From: CAVOHU01 sp963843385
Lineage (GTDB): Bacteria; Acidobacteriota; Vicinamibacteria; Vicinamibacterales; JAKQTR01
DNA: 64,000 nt
Reading direction: 5' to 3'
NCBI GenBank assembly: GCA_963843385.1
Contig: CAWJJY010000007.1
Span: 682,001 to 746,000 of the forward strand
Shown: piece after piece, positions 35,417 through 44,839 of the stretch
Position numbering within the stretch: the stretch's first letter is position 1
How the letters are laid out: the number at the start of each line of letters is the position of its first letter
Program-made: the position numbers and the translations under genes
Notes under the pieces: generated by a model
The model's input: the letters and a program-made list of their open reading frames with translations, nothing else
Databases searched by the model: none
What the model was told of the DNA's origin: nothing

Positions 35417-38349
35417 GTGCTGACGCCCCGCGCGATGTGACGGGGAGACGAGGACACGTGGGAATCATCGATCGACTGCGCCCGACGCCACGGTGGAAGA
35501 GTGCCGATCCCCAGGTCCGCCTGGAGGCGATCCGGGAACTCGGGACCGGCGATCAGGCCGTGCTGGCCGAACTGGCCGGTGCCGATCTCGATCCACGCGT
35601 CAGGCGGGCCGCGGTGGCGAAGGTGGACGAACCCGCGCGGCTCGGTGAAATGCTCGGCCGGGAAGCGGATACTGCCGTGCGGGACGATCTCCGCGCCCGG
35701 CTGCAGTCGATCGCCGTGGAGGAGGACGTCGCCGACCGCGTACTGGCTGCCGTCTCCGCGCTTCGAGCTGCAGGGGAGCAACGGCCGCTGGCGGCGATCG
35801 CCAAGAGCGCCCGGCTGGAGGCCGCCGGTCTGGCGGCCCTGGAGGACCTGCACGAGGCAAAAACCCTGAGCGCGGTGGCGCGCCAGGCTCTGCACGAGAA
35901 GGTCGCGCGCGCAGCCGGCGAGCGGTTGAACGACGCGGCCGAGTTGGCGCAAGTGGCGCTCAAGAGCGAACACCGTGATGTCGCGCTTGCCGCGCTCGAA
36001 CATGTGTCGGATCCCGAGCACCTCAAGGCCATCGCGATCCGCGCGAAACACAAAATAGTTGCCCGCCGGGCGAAGGCGATCTTGCGCGTTCCCGACGAGC
36101 CCGAACAGCCAGTCGGTGCCGACCATGGCTCCATCCCGGCGGAGCGGCCCGATGAGGCTGGCGAGACATCCGTGGCACCTCACCACAACGATGTACGGCG
36201 TTCAATCAATGAGCTCTGCGAGCGGCTGGAATCACAGGTTCGAGACGAGTCGGTTGTGCCCGGCCTCGCCGATCTCGACACGGCGGCCGGCGAGCTCGCC
36301 GGGCTGGCCGCGACCGAGGCGCTCGAGCCGGATCTCGCCGAGCGCGTCGAGTCCGCCATCGCGGCGCTGCGAGCGCGCGTGACCGGGCCGCGTGGGGAGC
36401 CCGCGTTGCCGGTCGACGCCGGGGTTCTCGCCGAGGCGGAGCCGCAGGCCGAGCCGGCCGTGGAGCCGGCCGTTGAGCCGGCGGCTGAGGATGCCGCCGA
36501 GCCAGCCGCCGAGGCGGCTGGAACGCTCGCGGGGGCCGAACCGCCCCCAGGGGACGCGACGGTGACCGAGGCTCCCGCCACGCCGCAGCCGATCTCGCCG
36601 GAGGAGGTCGCGGAACGCCGGGTCCGGCTGGAACAGGTCCTTGGAGGAGCGGAGCAACTGCTCGAGGCGCATGACTTGCCTGACGTCCGTGCGCGGTGGT
36701 CCGCACTTCGCCGCGAATGGACATCCCTGGCAGGAAGCCTGGAACTGGACGAAGACGTCTCGGCGCGAATCCGGAACATCGAGGCGAAGCTGGATGCGCG
36801 CGAGGCGGAACTCAGGGAACTGCGAACGCAGCAGCAGCGGGAGAACCTGGTCCGCCTCCAGCAACTGTGCGAACGGCTCGAACACCTGGCGCAGGGCGAA
36901 CACGTGGCGCTGCGCGACGCCGAGCAGGGGTTGCGCGACGCCCGTGCCGCGCTGGATGCGCCTGGTCCGCTGCCGAGCCGACAGGACCAGCAGCAGATCG
37001 TCAGCCGCCTGAAGGCGGTCCAGGCCGGGCTGTTCCCCAGGGTCCAGGACCTTCGCGAGGCCGACGAGTGGGAGCGGTGGGCCAATGCCGGCGTGCAGGA
37101 ATCGATCATCCGGCGGCTCGAGGCGCTGCGCGAGGAACCGGACCTGGGCGTGGTCGCGAAACAGCTGCGCGCCGCGCAGGACGAATGGCACAAGGTGCGC
37201 GCCGTGCCGCGGGAGAAGGGCCGGGAACTCTGGCAGCGCTACAAGTCGATTGAGACCGACATCCGCGGCCGCTGTGAAACCTATTTCCAGCAGCAGGCTG
37301 TTGAACGCGGCGAAAACCTGAAGAAGAAGGAAGCCCTCTGCGGCGAGGTTGAAGCCCTGGCGGAGTCGACCGACTGGATCCGCACGGCCGAGACGATCAA
37401 AGGTCTGCAGGCGCAGTGGAAGACGATCGGCCCGGTCACCCCCGGCCACGAGAAGGCCGTGTGGGAGCGTTTCCGGCAGGCGTGCGACCGCTTCTTCACG
37501 CGGCGGAAAGACGATCTGACGCAGCGCAAGTCGGCGTGGACCGTGAACCTCCAGAAGAAGGAGGCCATCTGCGCCGAGATCGAGGCGCTGGCGGGATCGA
37601 CCGACTGGGACAAGGCGCTTGCCGACGTCAAGAGGATGCAGGCCGACTGGCGGATGGTCGGACCGGTCAAGCGCACGCGTGCCGAGGCCATCCTGTTGCG
37701 CTTCAGGACCGCGTGCGAGCAGTTCTTCGAGCGCTACGCCCACCGCAACGAGATGGAATTCGCCGAGCACGCGGCAGCGCGGGAGCGTATCTGCCAGGAA
37801 TTGGAGTCGCTGCTCCCCGAGTCGGACCAGGCCGACGCGCCCGCCCCGCCCGAGGGGCTCTCGAAGAAGGTGCAGGCGCTCAAGCGGCAGTGGGATCAGG
37901 CACCGTCGCTTCCACATGCCCAGGCCGAACCGCTCGCCGTGCGGTTCGGAGCGGCGCTGACCCGGCTGGGCGCGCTGCATCCTGACGTGTTCAGGGGTAC
38001 GGACCTCGACCCGGAGGCCAATCGGAAGAAGCTCGAACAGCTCTGCGCGCAGGTGGAGAGCTACGTGTCGGCGGAGGACCCCGCGCTTGCCAACGCATCG
38101 CCGGCTGAAATCCTGGCGATGCAGTGGCGCGAGGCCCTGGCAGCCAACACGATCGGGGGCCGCGTCGACGACGAAGCCAAGTGGCGCAACGCGGCCGAGG
38201 AAATCCGCAAGGCGCAGTCGGCATGGAAGCGGGTCGGACCGGTGCCAGACCCGGCCGCAGGCGAGCTCCATGACCGGTTCCAGCGCGCCTGCAACCGGTT
38301 TTTCAAACAGCGGGATCAGCGGCGCAAGCCTGCGACCCCCCCACGATAG
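35413..38349 (+). CDS. DUF349 repeat protein with HEAT-like N-terminus
   Basis: 978 aa starting at GTG 35413, overlapping the peroxiredoxin stop (GTGA), so probably co-translated. Residues about 20-220 form Ala/Leu-rich helical repeats (RLEAIRELGTGDQAVLAELA), followed by an Ala-Glu-Pro-rich linker near 340-385 (AEPAVEPAVEPAAEDAAEPA). Coiled-coil follows, then at least three DUF349 repeats, each with a W-x2-IGPV or W-x2-VGPV centre (LQAQWKTIGPVTPGHEKAVW, MQADWRMVGPVKRTRAEAIL, SAWKRVGPVPDPAAGELH). No signal peptide; cytoplasmic. DUF349 proteins are linked to nucleic-acid or ribosome association in some bacteria; function here is unknown. Confidence 0.8.
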   Translation: MSADAPRDVTGRRGHVGIIDRLRPTPRWKSADPQVRLEAIRELGTGDQAVLAELAGADLDPRVRRAAVAKVDEPARLGEMLGREADTAVRDDLRARLQSIAVEEDVADRVLAAVSALRAAGEQRPLAAIAKSARLEAAGLAALEDLHEAKTLSAVARQALHEKVARAAGERLNDAAELAQVALKSEHRDVALAALEHVSDPEHLKAIAIRAKHKIVARRAKAILRVPDEPEQPVGADHGSIPAERPDEAGETSVAPHHNDVRRSINELCERLESQVRDESVVPGLADLDTAAGELAGLAATEALEPDLAERVESAIAALRARVTGPRGEPALPVDAGVLAEAEPQAEPAVEPAVEPAAEDAAEPAAEAAGTLAGAEPPPGDATVTEAPATPQPISPEEVAERRVRLEQVLGGAEQLLEAHDLPDVRARWSALRREWTSLAGSLELDEDVSARIRNIEAKLDAREAELRELRTQQQRENLVRLQQLCERLEHLAQGEHVALRDAEQGLRDARAALDAPGPLPSRQDQQQIVSRLKAVQAGLFPRVQDLREADEWERWANAGVQESIIRRLEALREEPDLGVVAKQLRAAQDEWHKVRAVPREKGRELWQRYKSIETDIRGRCETYFQQQAVERGENLKKKEALCGEVEALAESTDWIRTAETIKGLQAQWKTIGPVTPGHEKAVWERFRQACDRFFTRRKDDLTQRKSAWTVNLQKKEAICAEIEALAGSTDWDKALADVKRMQADWRMVGPVKRTRAEAILLRFRTACEQFFERYAHRNEMEFAEHAAARERICQELESLLPESDQADAPAPPEGLSKKVQALKRQWDQAPSLPHAQAEPLAVRFGAALTRLGALHPDVFRGTDLDPEANRKKLEQLCAQVESYVSAEDPALANASPAEILAMQWREALAANTIGGRVDDEAKWRNAAEEIRKAQSAWKRVGPVPDPAAGELHDRFQRACNRFFKQRDQRRKPATPPR

Positions 38350-38444
38350 GCAGCGCCGTTTGCCGGCGCCCGGGATGTCCCGATGGGCGAGGGAGCCACC
38401 TGGCCGCTTGCCCGAGCTGGCCCCACGGGCTCAGCGCCGCTGTA

Positions 38445-40349
38445 ATGGCGGCCGTCGTCGTTCCGCTTCGTCGTCCCTGGGACCGGCCGCGGCCCGGGGG
38501 GCCCGAGGAGACCGTCCTGAAACCGCAAACCCGTCATCGAGCCGAGATCCCCGCCGAGTACAAGTGGGACACCAGCAGCATTTTTCCGAATTGGCAGGCG
38601 TGGTCAGACGGCTACACGCGCCTGGAGGCGTCGATCGCTGGTTTTGCGGCTCTCCGCGGGACGCTTGCCGGTGGGCCGGATGCGATGCTGACCGCCTATC
38701 GCGCGGCTGACGAGCTTGGACAGCTCGCCTACCGGGTCTGGTATTTCCCGTCGCTGCAGCACGACGAGGACCAGCGCGACAACGACGTCGATGCCCGGCG
38801 GCAGCAGGTGCAGATCCTGCTCGCCAGGTGGCAGCAAGCGACGTCGTGGTTCAATCCCGAACTGCTGACGATTCCGCTCGAGACGGTTCGCGGATGGATG
38901 GAGGCGAACGCCGACCTCGCCCTTTACCGGTTCGCCATCGAGAATCTCTTCCGCCTGCAGGAGCACGTGCTCGACGAAAAGGGCGAGCGGCTGCTCTCCC
39001 TCGCCAGCCGGTTCGACGAGGCGCCCGGGGAACTCTACTCGGCCCTCTCGACAGCCGACGCACGATTCCCGCAGATCACGCTCTCAGACGGCCGCAGCGT
39101 CACCGTGACCTACGGCGAGTACCGGTCGATCCTCGCGACCTCGCGGCGCCAATCCGACCGGGCTGAGGCCTTTCGCGCGTACCACAAGACTTTCGAGGCC
39201 GTGGAGAATACCTACGCGGCACTCTACAACGCCGTCTGCCAGCGGGACTGGTACCTGGCCCAGGCGCGCGGCTACGGGTCGACGCTCGAGGGGGCGCTTC
39301 ACGGCAACAACATCCCGACCCGCGTCGTGGCCACCTTGATCGAGGTTGCCCGGGCCGGCGCCGGGCCGCTGCGGCGCTACCACCGGCTTCGCAGGAAGAC
39401 GCTCGGACTCGATCAGTACTACCTGTACGACGAGCAGATCCCGCTCATCGACTACGACCGGCGCTACGACTACAGCGAGGCGCGCGAGTGGGTCATCGAG
39501 TCGGTGGCCCCGCTCGGCCCGGCCTATCAAAAGGCCATGCGCGACAGCTTTCGCAGCCGATCCATCGACGTCTACGAGAACGACGGAAAGCGATCAGGAG
39601 CCTACTCCGCCGCCGTCTATGGCGTGCATCCCTACGTGCTGCTGAACCACAACGACACGCTGGACGCCGTGTTCACGCTGGCGCACGAGATGGGACACAC
39701 CATGCACACCGTGCTGGCGCACGCCCACCAGCCGTTCGTCTACTCGGACTACACGATCTTCGTGGCCGAGGTCCCGTCAACGCTGAACGAAGCCCTGCTG
39801 CTCGAGTACCTGCTCGCGCGCTCGACCGATCCGCGGGAACGCGTGGTGCTGCTGCAGCACGCCATCGACAACATCGTCGCCACCTTCTATCGGCAGGTGC
39901 TGTTCGCCGACTTCGAGCTGGAAGCCCACCGCCAGGTGGAGCGCGACGAGCCCATGACCGCATCGGGCCTGTGTCAGCTCTACGGCAGGCTGCTGACCGA
40001 CTACCACGGCGATGCCCTGGACGATGAATCGCTCTCTCGCCTCACCTGGGCGCGGGTGCCGCACTTTCACCACACACCGTACTACGTGTATCAGTATGCG
40101 ACCTGCTTCGCCTCCGCCGCCAGGCTGGTCCAGTCCATGACGGGGCCGGCCGGGTCCGACCACGATCGCGCCGTGGAGCGCTATCTCGACCTGCTCCGCG
40201 CCGGAGGGAACGACTACCCGATGGAACAGTTGAAGCGGGCGGGCGTAGACTTGAGTGAACCGGCCACGGTCCAGGCCGTGGTCGATCAACTCGACAGCCT
40301 CGTGTCCCAGCTGGAACAGGATCTTGGCGCCCTCGGCGGCGTCCGCTGA
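38445..40349 (+). CDS. pepF: Oligoendopeptidase F (M3 family)
   Basis: Zinc oligopeptidase of the cytoplasm, up to 634 aa; similarity starts at about residue 25 (KPQTRHRAEIPAEYKWD), so the true start may be a non-ATG codon near 38515. The M3 active site is LAHEMGHTMHTVLAHAH with the third ligand in VAEVPSTLNEALLLEYL. Substrate-binding His/Tyr residues appear in HFHHTPYYVYQYATCFASA. Middle blocks SRRQSDRAEAFRAYHKTFE and GNNIPTRVVATLIEVARAG are family-typical. The 38350-38444 gap has no feature. Confidence 0.92.
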   Translation: MAAVVVPLRRPWDRPRPGGPEETVLKPQTRHRAEIPAEYKWDTSSIFPNWQAWSDGYTRLEASIAGFAALRGTLAGGPDAMLTAYRAADELGQLAYRVWYFPSLQHDEDQRDNDVDARRQQVQILLARWQQATSWFNPELLTIPLETVRGWMEANADLALYRFAIENLFRLQEHVLDEKGERLLSLASRFDEAPGELYSALSTADARFPQITLSDGRSVTVTYGEYRSILATSRRQSDRAEAFRAYHKTFEAVENTYAALYNAVCQRDWYLAQARGYGSTLEGALHGNNIPTRVVATLIEVARAGAGPLRRYHRLRRKTLGLDQYYLYDEQIPLIDYDRRYDYSEAREWVIESVAPLGPAYQKAMRDSFRSRSIDVYENDGKRSGAYSAAVYGVHPYVLLNHNDTLDAVFTLAHEMGHTMHTVLAHAHQPFVYSDYTIFVAEVPSTLNEALLLEYLLARSTDPRERVVLLQHAIDNIVATFYRQVLFADFELEAHRQVERDEPMTASGLCQLYGRLLTDYHGDALDDESLSRLTWARVPHFHHTPYYVYQYATCFASAARLVQSMTGPAGSDHDRAVERYLDLLRAGGNDYPMEQLKRAGVDLSEPATVQAVVDQLDSLVSQLEQDLGALGGVR

Positions 40350-40366
40350 CGGGTTGGAAGGCCCCC

Positions 40367-43300
40367 GTGTCGCGGTTTCGAGTGAACGTATCGCACGGGT
40401 GGGCCGCGGTGAGACTGGTAGTGGTCCGGACGTTGCTCGGCGCCTTGGTCTGCGTCGCACTGGTCACTCCGGTCTCGGCGTTGCCCGGCGCGTCCCCGAA
40501 TCCCTCCGTACAAGAGTCCGGGCTCTCGGACTCCCTGCCGATCCCAGGCGGAACCGGCGCGATCGCTCGAGCGGTCGGCCTCGACGGCACCATGCCCAGC
40601 GGCCGCGCACTGCTGGAGGTCATCCGCTCCATCTACGAGGTCGAGGAGGGGATTGACAAGCAGCTCGACGCCCGGCGCAGACGCATGCGCGAGTATCTCG
40701 AAGCCGTCTCACGCTTGGAGTCCGTGCGCTCGCGACTCGAGGACAGCAAGGTCACACTGGCCCCGCCCGATGGCAAGGCGCAGCTGGCGCTGCTGGAAGA
40801 GTTTGCTCGAGCGATTGGCTGCAGCCTCGAACGGCTGAGCCGGCCGCCTGGTGAGCCGTCTGCCCACTCGAGGGCCGTCAGCCAGGGGGACGTCGCACCT
40901 TCGCTCCGTTTGGTGGAAACCAATGCCGCCAGCGAGACGAGGCGGCGTCAATGGCTCAAGGAAGCCGGCCTCGACCTTTCTGCCATCGTCCGCGGGCTCA
41001 ACCTCGGTGAGACGGTGACCGTCGGCCTGCCGACCGATATGGCACCAATGCCGCTCACCGTCTCGACCTGGAAAGCGCTGGCCCCGCCGGGCGGCGAGAT
41101 GGCCGGCTGTCTCTTCACGGCGCTTCTGAGCGATCGCCGGCTCTCGCTCCTCTATTTCGGCTTTTCGAGCATGGACAAGCCGACCCGTGACGCACTCGGT
41201 GAGTCTTCCCGCCGCCTCGCGCAGCTGCTCGTGGGCTCACGGCCGGGTGTCATGGCGTCGAGTGGCCGGAGCCTGCGCGTGCGTGCCGGGCGAATCGAGG
41301 TGCCGGGCGGCGAGCAGGCGATTCCGCTGTGGGAAGGACTCGTCGGCGAGTCCACTCGTGAGCCGATGACCTTCATCTGGGCATTGATCGATCGGCACGC
41401 CGGCCGGCTGGCGTTGCTCTACGACTCCGTCGCGCATCTCGAAGGACCGGCCCTTCGGTTCGCGCTGGGGCTCTCGCTTGCCGATCCGAACGATCGACTC
41501 GATCGCCTGAAGAGTCTGTACCGGGCGTTCGAGCCGGCCATGGCCGATTGGGATGCGGAAGCCCGGCCGTTCTTTCGCGCGCCAGACGACGGTGGGCGGC
41601 TGCTGATGGTGACGCGAATGGCGCCGAACGACGAGCCGGCGCCGCCCGCCGGACGGAACTTCTGGCGCCTCGTCTTCGCGGACGCGGCACTCTGGGAACG
41701 CCCGGCAGGCGAAGATCGGACCGCCGACCGCGATGAACCTCTGGATGCGGCATCGCTTGTCGAGCTGATCGCCGTCAGCAACACTGCGGTCCGGATGCAG
41801 CGAACCGAGACCTGGCAGTTCGGGCAGCGAGTGTTCGGGGTCGCGCCGGCAGCCGCGATTCCCGACCTCCTCGTGACCCTGCGCGGATACTCGCCGTTTC
41901 GCCTCCTCCTGCTGACCCTCGAGCGGATGGGGATACAGGATCCGTCGATCTACGCGGCGGCCGTGCGGCACGCCTGGCGCCTGTCCCGAATCGGCGATCG
42001 CGATCGACTGGCCGCTGCACTGGGCCAGTTCCAGGGCGGGCTGGCGCTTCTTGAGCGAGCGCGCTACGGCCGGGCTCTCACGGCTGACACGGCCGGGGAG
42101 CTTGTGCGGTCCCTGTCGAACGTGACGATGTCGGCGGAGGATGAGTACCAGGGCAACGTGGCGGAGTGGCTCGAATCGAGGCTGCTTCCCGCCCTCGATC
42201 CCTCATCCTGCGGGTCAGCTAGGACCGCTCAGGATCTTGGGCCGGCCGAACTTCGCGTGCTTGCGGCCATCGCCGGTTGCGGGCCGGACCAATCAGTGCC
42301 TCCTACGATTTCCTGGGAAGGACAGCGGTACGCGGTGGATCTCGCAGGCGCGGAGTTCAGCCGCCTCGTGGCGGTTCGCCGAAAACAGCGCGGACTGTCG
42401 CTCGATCGCGTGCTGGCCTTCAATCGGCGGGCCCGGACCTTGCCGTCCACGGTCACCAGCGCGTCGACGGTGTCTGCGGCCGTGACCGCGATCCGCGCGG
42501 CCTTCGCCGACTCCGCGAAGGAGCCGGGGCCGGGGACCAGCCCGGCGTCGAACCTCGAGGCCCCCCGCCGTCGCCTGGAGGACGGCCTCAAGGCTCTAGA
42601 GCGGCTCGAACAGAGCTGGGGGCCGTTCGCATTCACGGCCGCTGCGGCGATGGTCTGCCAAGTGGCTGACGAGATGCTGGCCTCGTCGCTCCAGTCGCTT
42701 GCCTACGTGCCGCACCTCGGTGATCCGGACGGCCTGGCGCTGATGGCCGGGGATCCGGCCGCCCGCCATGATTTCGGCCTGGATGAGCGGCCGAACCTAC
42801 GGCTTGCCGCTGCCTGGCGTCTGCCCGAAGAGCGAACCGGAAGTGCCGGAGGCTGGCGCGTGAGCGGATCGCTGCTGGGGCTCGATCTGGGCCTGGCGCG
42901 CCTCTCGCTGCGGCGCGTGGCCAACGACACCCTGCCGGTCCCGCCCACCGTGCCGGAGCACGAGCGCCTGGCGATCACCCAATCCGCGGTTCTGCTCAAC
43001 TCGCATGACATGGCCGACGCCGCGATGTCCGCGGCTGCTGACGCGATCCGCCGCGGACGCGCCCGGGTGACCGGGCTCAGGCCCAACCAGCCCGGTCTGG
43101 ACCGCATTCTCGACCTCGTTCGTGCCGGCGAATGGAGGCGAGAGGTGCTGCCCTGGGTGCTTGACCGCGAGCCCGACCGCGTGCTGGAGTACTTTTCGGT
43201 CGTCGACCTGCTCCGGATCGGCGCGCCGGAATCCGCGCCGCTGCCGAACCTCGACGCATGGGGCATCTCGCGGTACCCGGTCGACGGGTGCATCTGCGTG

Positions 43301-43618
43301 CGCTTTCCCGCGAACGAGCCGTGGGAGAACCACGCGGGCATGAAAGGGAAGGTGCTGGTGGTGTCCCAAGTCGCCGATCTCGTGCTGAGCATTGCCGAGG
43401 CGCTTGCCGATCTGGGATTGCCGGCGCGGCTGGCGCGCCCTGTGATGGCCTACGCGACCCAGGATCTGCTCGATGGGTTGCGCCCCGCCCACGCCGATGA
43501 CTGGGCGACGCTGGTCGCTGCGGTGCGCCGCATGCCCCGCTCGCGCGTGGAAGACTACGTCGCGGCGCTGACGACCGCAGGACCGCTGGTGCCGATCGAA
43601 CGAGATGGCCGAGAATGA
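40367..43618 (+). CDS. Large exported protein of unknown family, module copy 1 (component A1)
   Basis: 1,083 aa, GTG start at 40367 (GTG 40409 is an alternative giving a tighter signal peptide). N-terminal export signal VVVRTLLGALVCVALVTPVSA. I recognise no family. Landmarks shared with the paralogue at 47717: AVGLD followed by a coiled-coil with EYLEA(V/I)SR near residue 100; a GC(L/M) ... LLSDRR ... LLY(F/Y)G(F/L)SS block near 245; W-G-x2-Y-x-(V/I)-D-(L/V) near 650; HLGDPDGLALMAGDPAARHDFG near 785; SLLGLDLGLARLSLRRV near 830; LPWVLDREPDRVLEYFS near 925; a conserved CxC (GCICVRF) near 970. Mainly helical. Its stop overlaps the start of the VWA gene (ATGA), so the products are made together. 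Confidence 0.8.
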   Translation: MSRFRVNVSHGWAAVRLVVVRTLLGALVCVALVTPVSALPGASPNPSVQESGLSDSLPIPGGTGAIARAVGLDGTMPSGRALLEVIRSIYEVEEGIDKQLDARRRRMREYLEAVSRLESVRSRLEDSKVTLAPPDGKAQLALLEEFARAIGCSLERLSRPPGEPSAHSRAVSQGDVAPSLRLVETNAASETRRRQWLKEAGLDLSAIVRGLNLGETVTVGLPTDMAPMPLTVSTWKALAPPGGEMAGCLFTALLSDRRLSLLYFGFSSMDKPTRDALGESSRRLAQLLVGSRPGVMASSGRSLRVRAGRIEVPGGEQAIPLWEGLVGESTREPMTFIWALIDRHAGRLALLYDSVAHLEGPALRFALGLSLADPNDRLDRLKSLYRAFEPAMADWDAEARPFFRAPDDGGRLLMVTRMAPNDEPAPPAGRNFWRLVFADAALWERPAGEDRTADRDEPLDAASLVELIAVSNTAVRMQRTETWQFGQRVFGVAPAAAIPDLLVTLRGYSPFRLLLLTLERMGIQDPSIYAAAVRHAWRLSRIGDRDRLAAALGQFQGGLALLERARYGRALTADTAGELVRSLSNVTMSAEDEYQGNVAEWLESRLLPALDPSSCGSARTAQDLGPAELRVLAAIAGCGPDQSVPPTISWEGQRYAVDLAGAEFSRLVAVRRKQRGLSLDRVLAFNRRARTLPSTVTSASTVSAAVTAIRAAFADSAKEPGPGTSPASNLEAPRRRLEDGLKALERLEQSWGPFAFTAAAAMVCQVADEMLASSLQSLAYVPHLGDPDGLALMAGDPAARHDFGLDERPNLRLAAAWRLPEERTGSAGGWRVSGSLLGLDLGLARLSLRRVANDTLPVPPTVPEHERLAITQSAVLLNSHDMADAAMSAAADAIRRGRARVTGLRPNQPGLDRILDLVRAGEWRREVLPWVLDREPDRVLEYFSVVDLLRIGAPESAPLPNLDAWGISRYPVDGCICVRFPANEPWENHAGMKGKVLVVSQVADLVLSIAEALADLGLPARLARPVMAYATQDLLDGLRPAHADDWATLVAAVRRMPRSRVEDYVAALTTAGPLVPIERDGRE

Positions 43619-44781
43619 TCCGCCTGGCTGAATATCGTCGCCGCCGCCGGGCCCTCCTTCTTGCGGCCGCGTGTGTGGGCGCGGTCGGCCTGGCCGCGCA
43701 GAAACCTGCCGTCGCCATCAGGTTCACGTCTCCCGCGGACGGCGACTACGCCAGCGGCCCCATCACGGTCACGGTTCGCCTCGATCCGCCCGGCGCCTCG
43801 ATCACGAGTCTCAGCATCTTTGCTGACGGGCGGCTGGTGTGCACGCTGGATCGTCCGCCGTTCGAATGCCCATGGGACGCCGGGCCGAAAGTCGAGGAGC
43901 ACTCCCTGCGGGCCGTCGCGACTCTCGCCGACGGCCGCCGTGTCGCGCAGGTCATTCGTACCCGGGGCGTGGCCTACGCGGAGAGTGTCGATGTGGACGT
44001 GGTGCAGATCACGGCGACGGTCGTCGATGCCGGAGGCCGATTCGCCAAAGGCCTCCGCCGACAGGATTTCCGGGTGGTCGAGGACGGCGTCCCTCAGGAG
44101 ATTTCGAATTTTGCCGCCGAGGACGTGCCGCTCGAGCTGATCGTGGCTGTTGACGTCAGCGGCAGCATGACCGACGCCATGCCACAGGTCCAGGAATCGG
44201 TCAAACGCTTCCTGGGCGCGCTGCGGCCAACCGACCGGGTGACGGTCCTCGGATTCAACGACAACATCTTCACCGTGGCGCGTCCGACCGTCGACCTGTC
44301 CACGCGGCTGGGCGCCATCGACCGGCTCGCGCCGTGGGGCGGCACCGCGCTCTACGACGTGATCGTCCAGGCGTTCGACCAACTCGGGCGCCAGACAGGC
44401 CGGCGTGCGCTGGTGGTCTTCACGGACGGGGAAGATCTGAACAGCCGCATTCCCATTGAGGTGGCCGAGCTGCGGCTCGAGTCCAGCGACGCGGTGCTGT
44501 ACCCGCTCGGCATGGGCCGTGCCCCGGACCTGCGCGCACTGAAGGACGTACTGGCACGCCTCGCCAGGAAGAGCGGGGGCCGGGCGTTCTTCGGAGACAA
44601 GGTCGACAAGCTCGACGAGGCGTTCGGCGAAATCATCAAGGAGCTTTCCAACCAGTACCTGTTGGGCTACGTCTCGAAGGACGCGCGGCGCGACGGGCGC
44701 TGGCGGACCATCAAGGTCGAGCTGCCGGGCAAGGACCTTCGCGTTCGTGCCCGCCAGGGCTACAGGACGGTTCAACGCTGA
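43615..44781 (+). CDS. VWA protein with intact MIDAS, module copy 1 (component B1)
   Basis: 388 aa, exported. Matches the 'VWFA-related Acidobacterial domain' family. After a signal peptide there is a small beta domain (FTSPADGDYASGPITVTV) with a probable disulfide (LVCTLDRPPFECPWD), then a linker domain (LRRQDFRVVEDGVPQEISNF) and the VWA domain. The MIDAS motif DVSGSM, the Thr of PWGGTALYD and the Asp of VVFTDGEDL are all present, so it can bind a divalent metal and a ligand. The C-terminal NQYLLGY ... RVRARQGY is the family signature. It overlaps the upstream gene by 4 nt and precedes C1 by 58 nt. Ligand unknown. Confidence 0.88.
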   Translation: MIRLAEYRRRRRALLLAAACVGAVGLAAQKPAVAIRFTSPADGDYASGPITVTVRLDPPGASITSLSIFADGRLVCTLDRPPFECPWDAGPKVEEHSLRAVATLADGRRVAQVIRTRGVAYAESVDVDVVQITATVVDAGGRFAKGLRRQDFRVVEDGVPQEISNFAAEDVPLELIVAVDVSGSMTDAMPQVQESVKRFLGALRPTDRVTVLGFNDNIFTVARPTVDLSTRLGAIDRLAPWGGTALYDVIVQAFDQLGRQTGRRALVVFTDGEDLNSRIPIEVAELRLESSDAVLYPLGMGRAPDLRALKDVLARLARKSGGRAFFGDKVDKLDEAFGEIIKELSNQYLLGYVSKDARRDGRWRTIKVELPGKDLRVRARQGYRTVQR

Positions 44782-44839
44782 GGCGCGGGTCGCGGGGCCG
44801 ATCGATCACGAGCGACCGGCGCTCTGCGCGAGGAAGATC

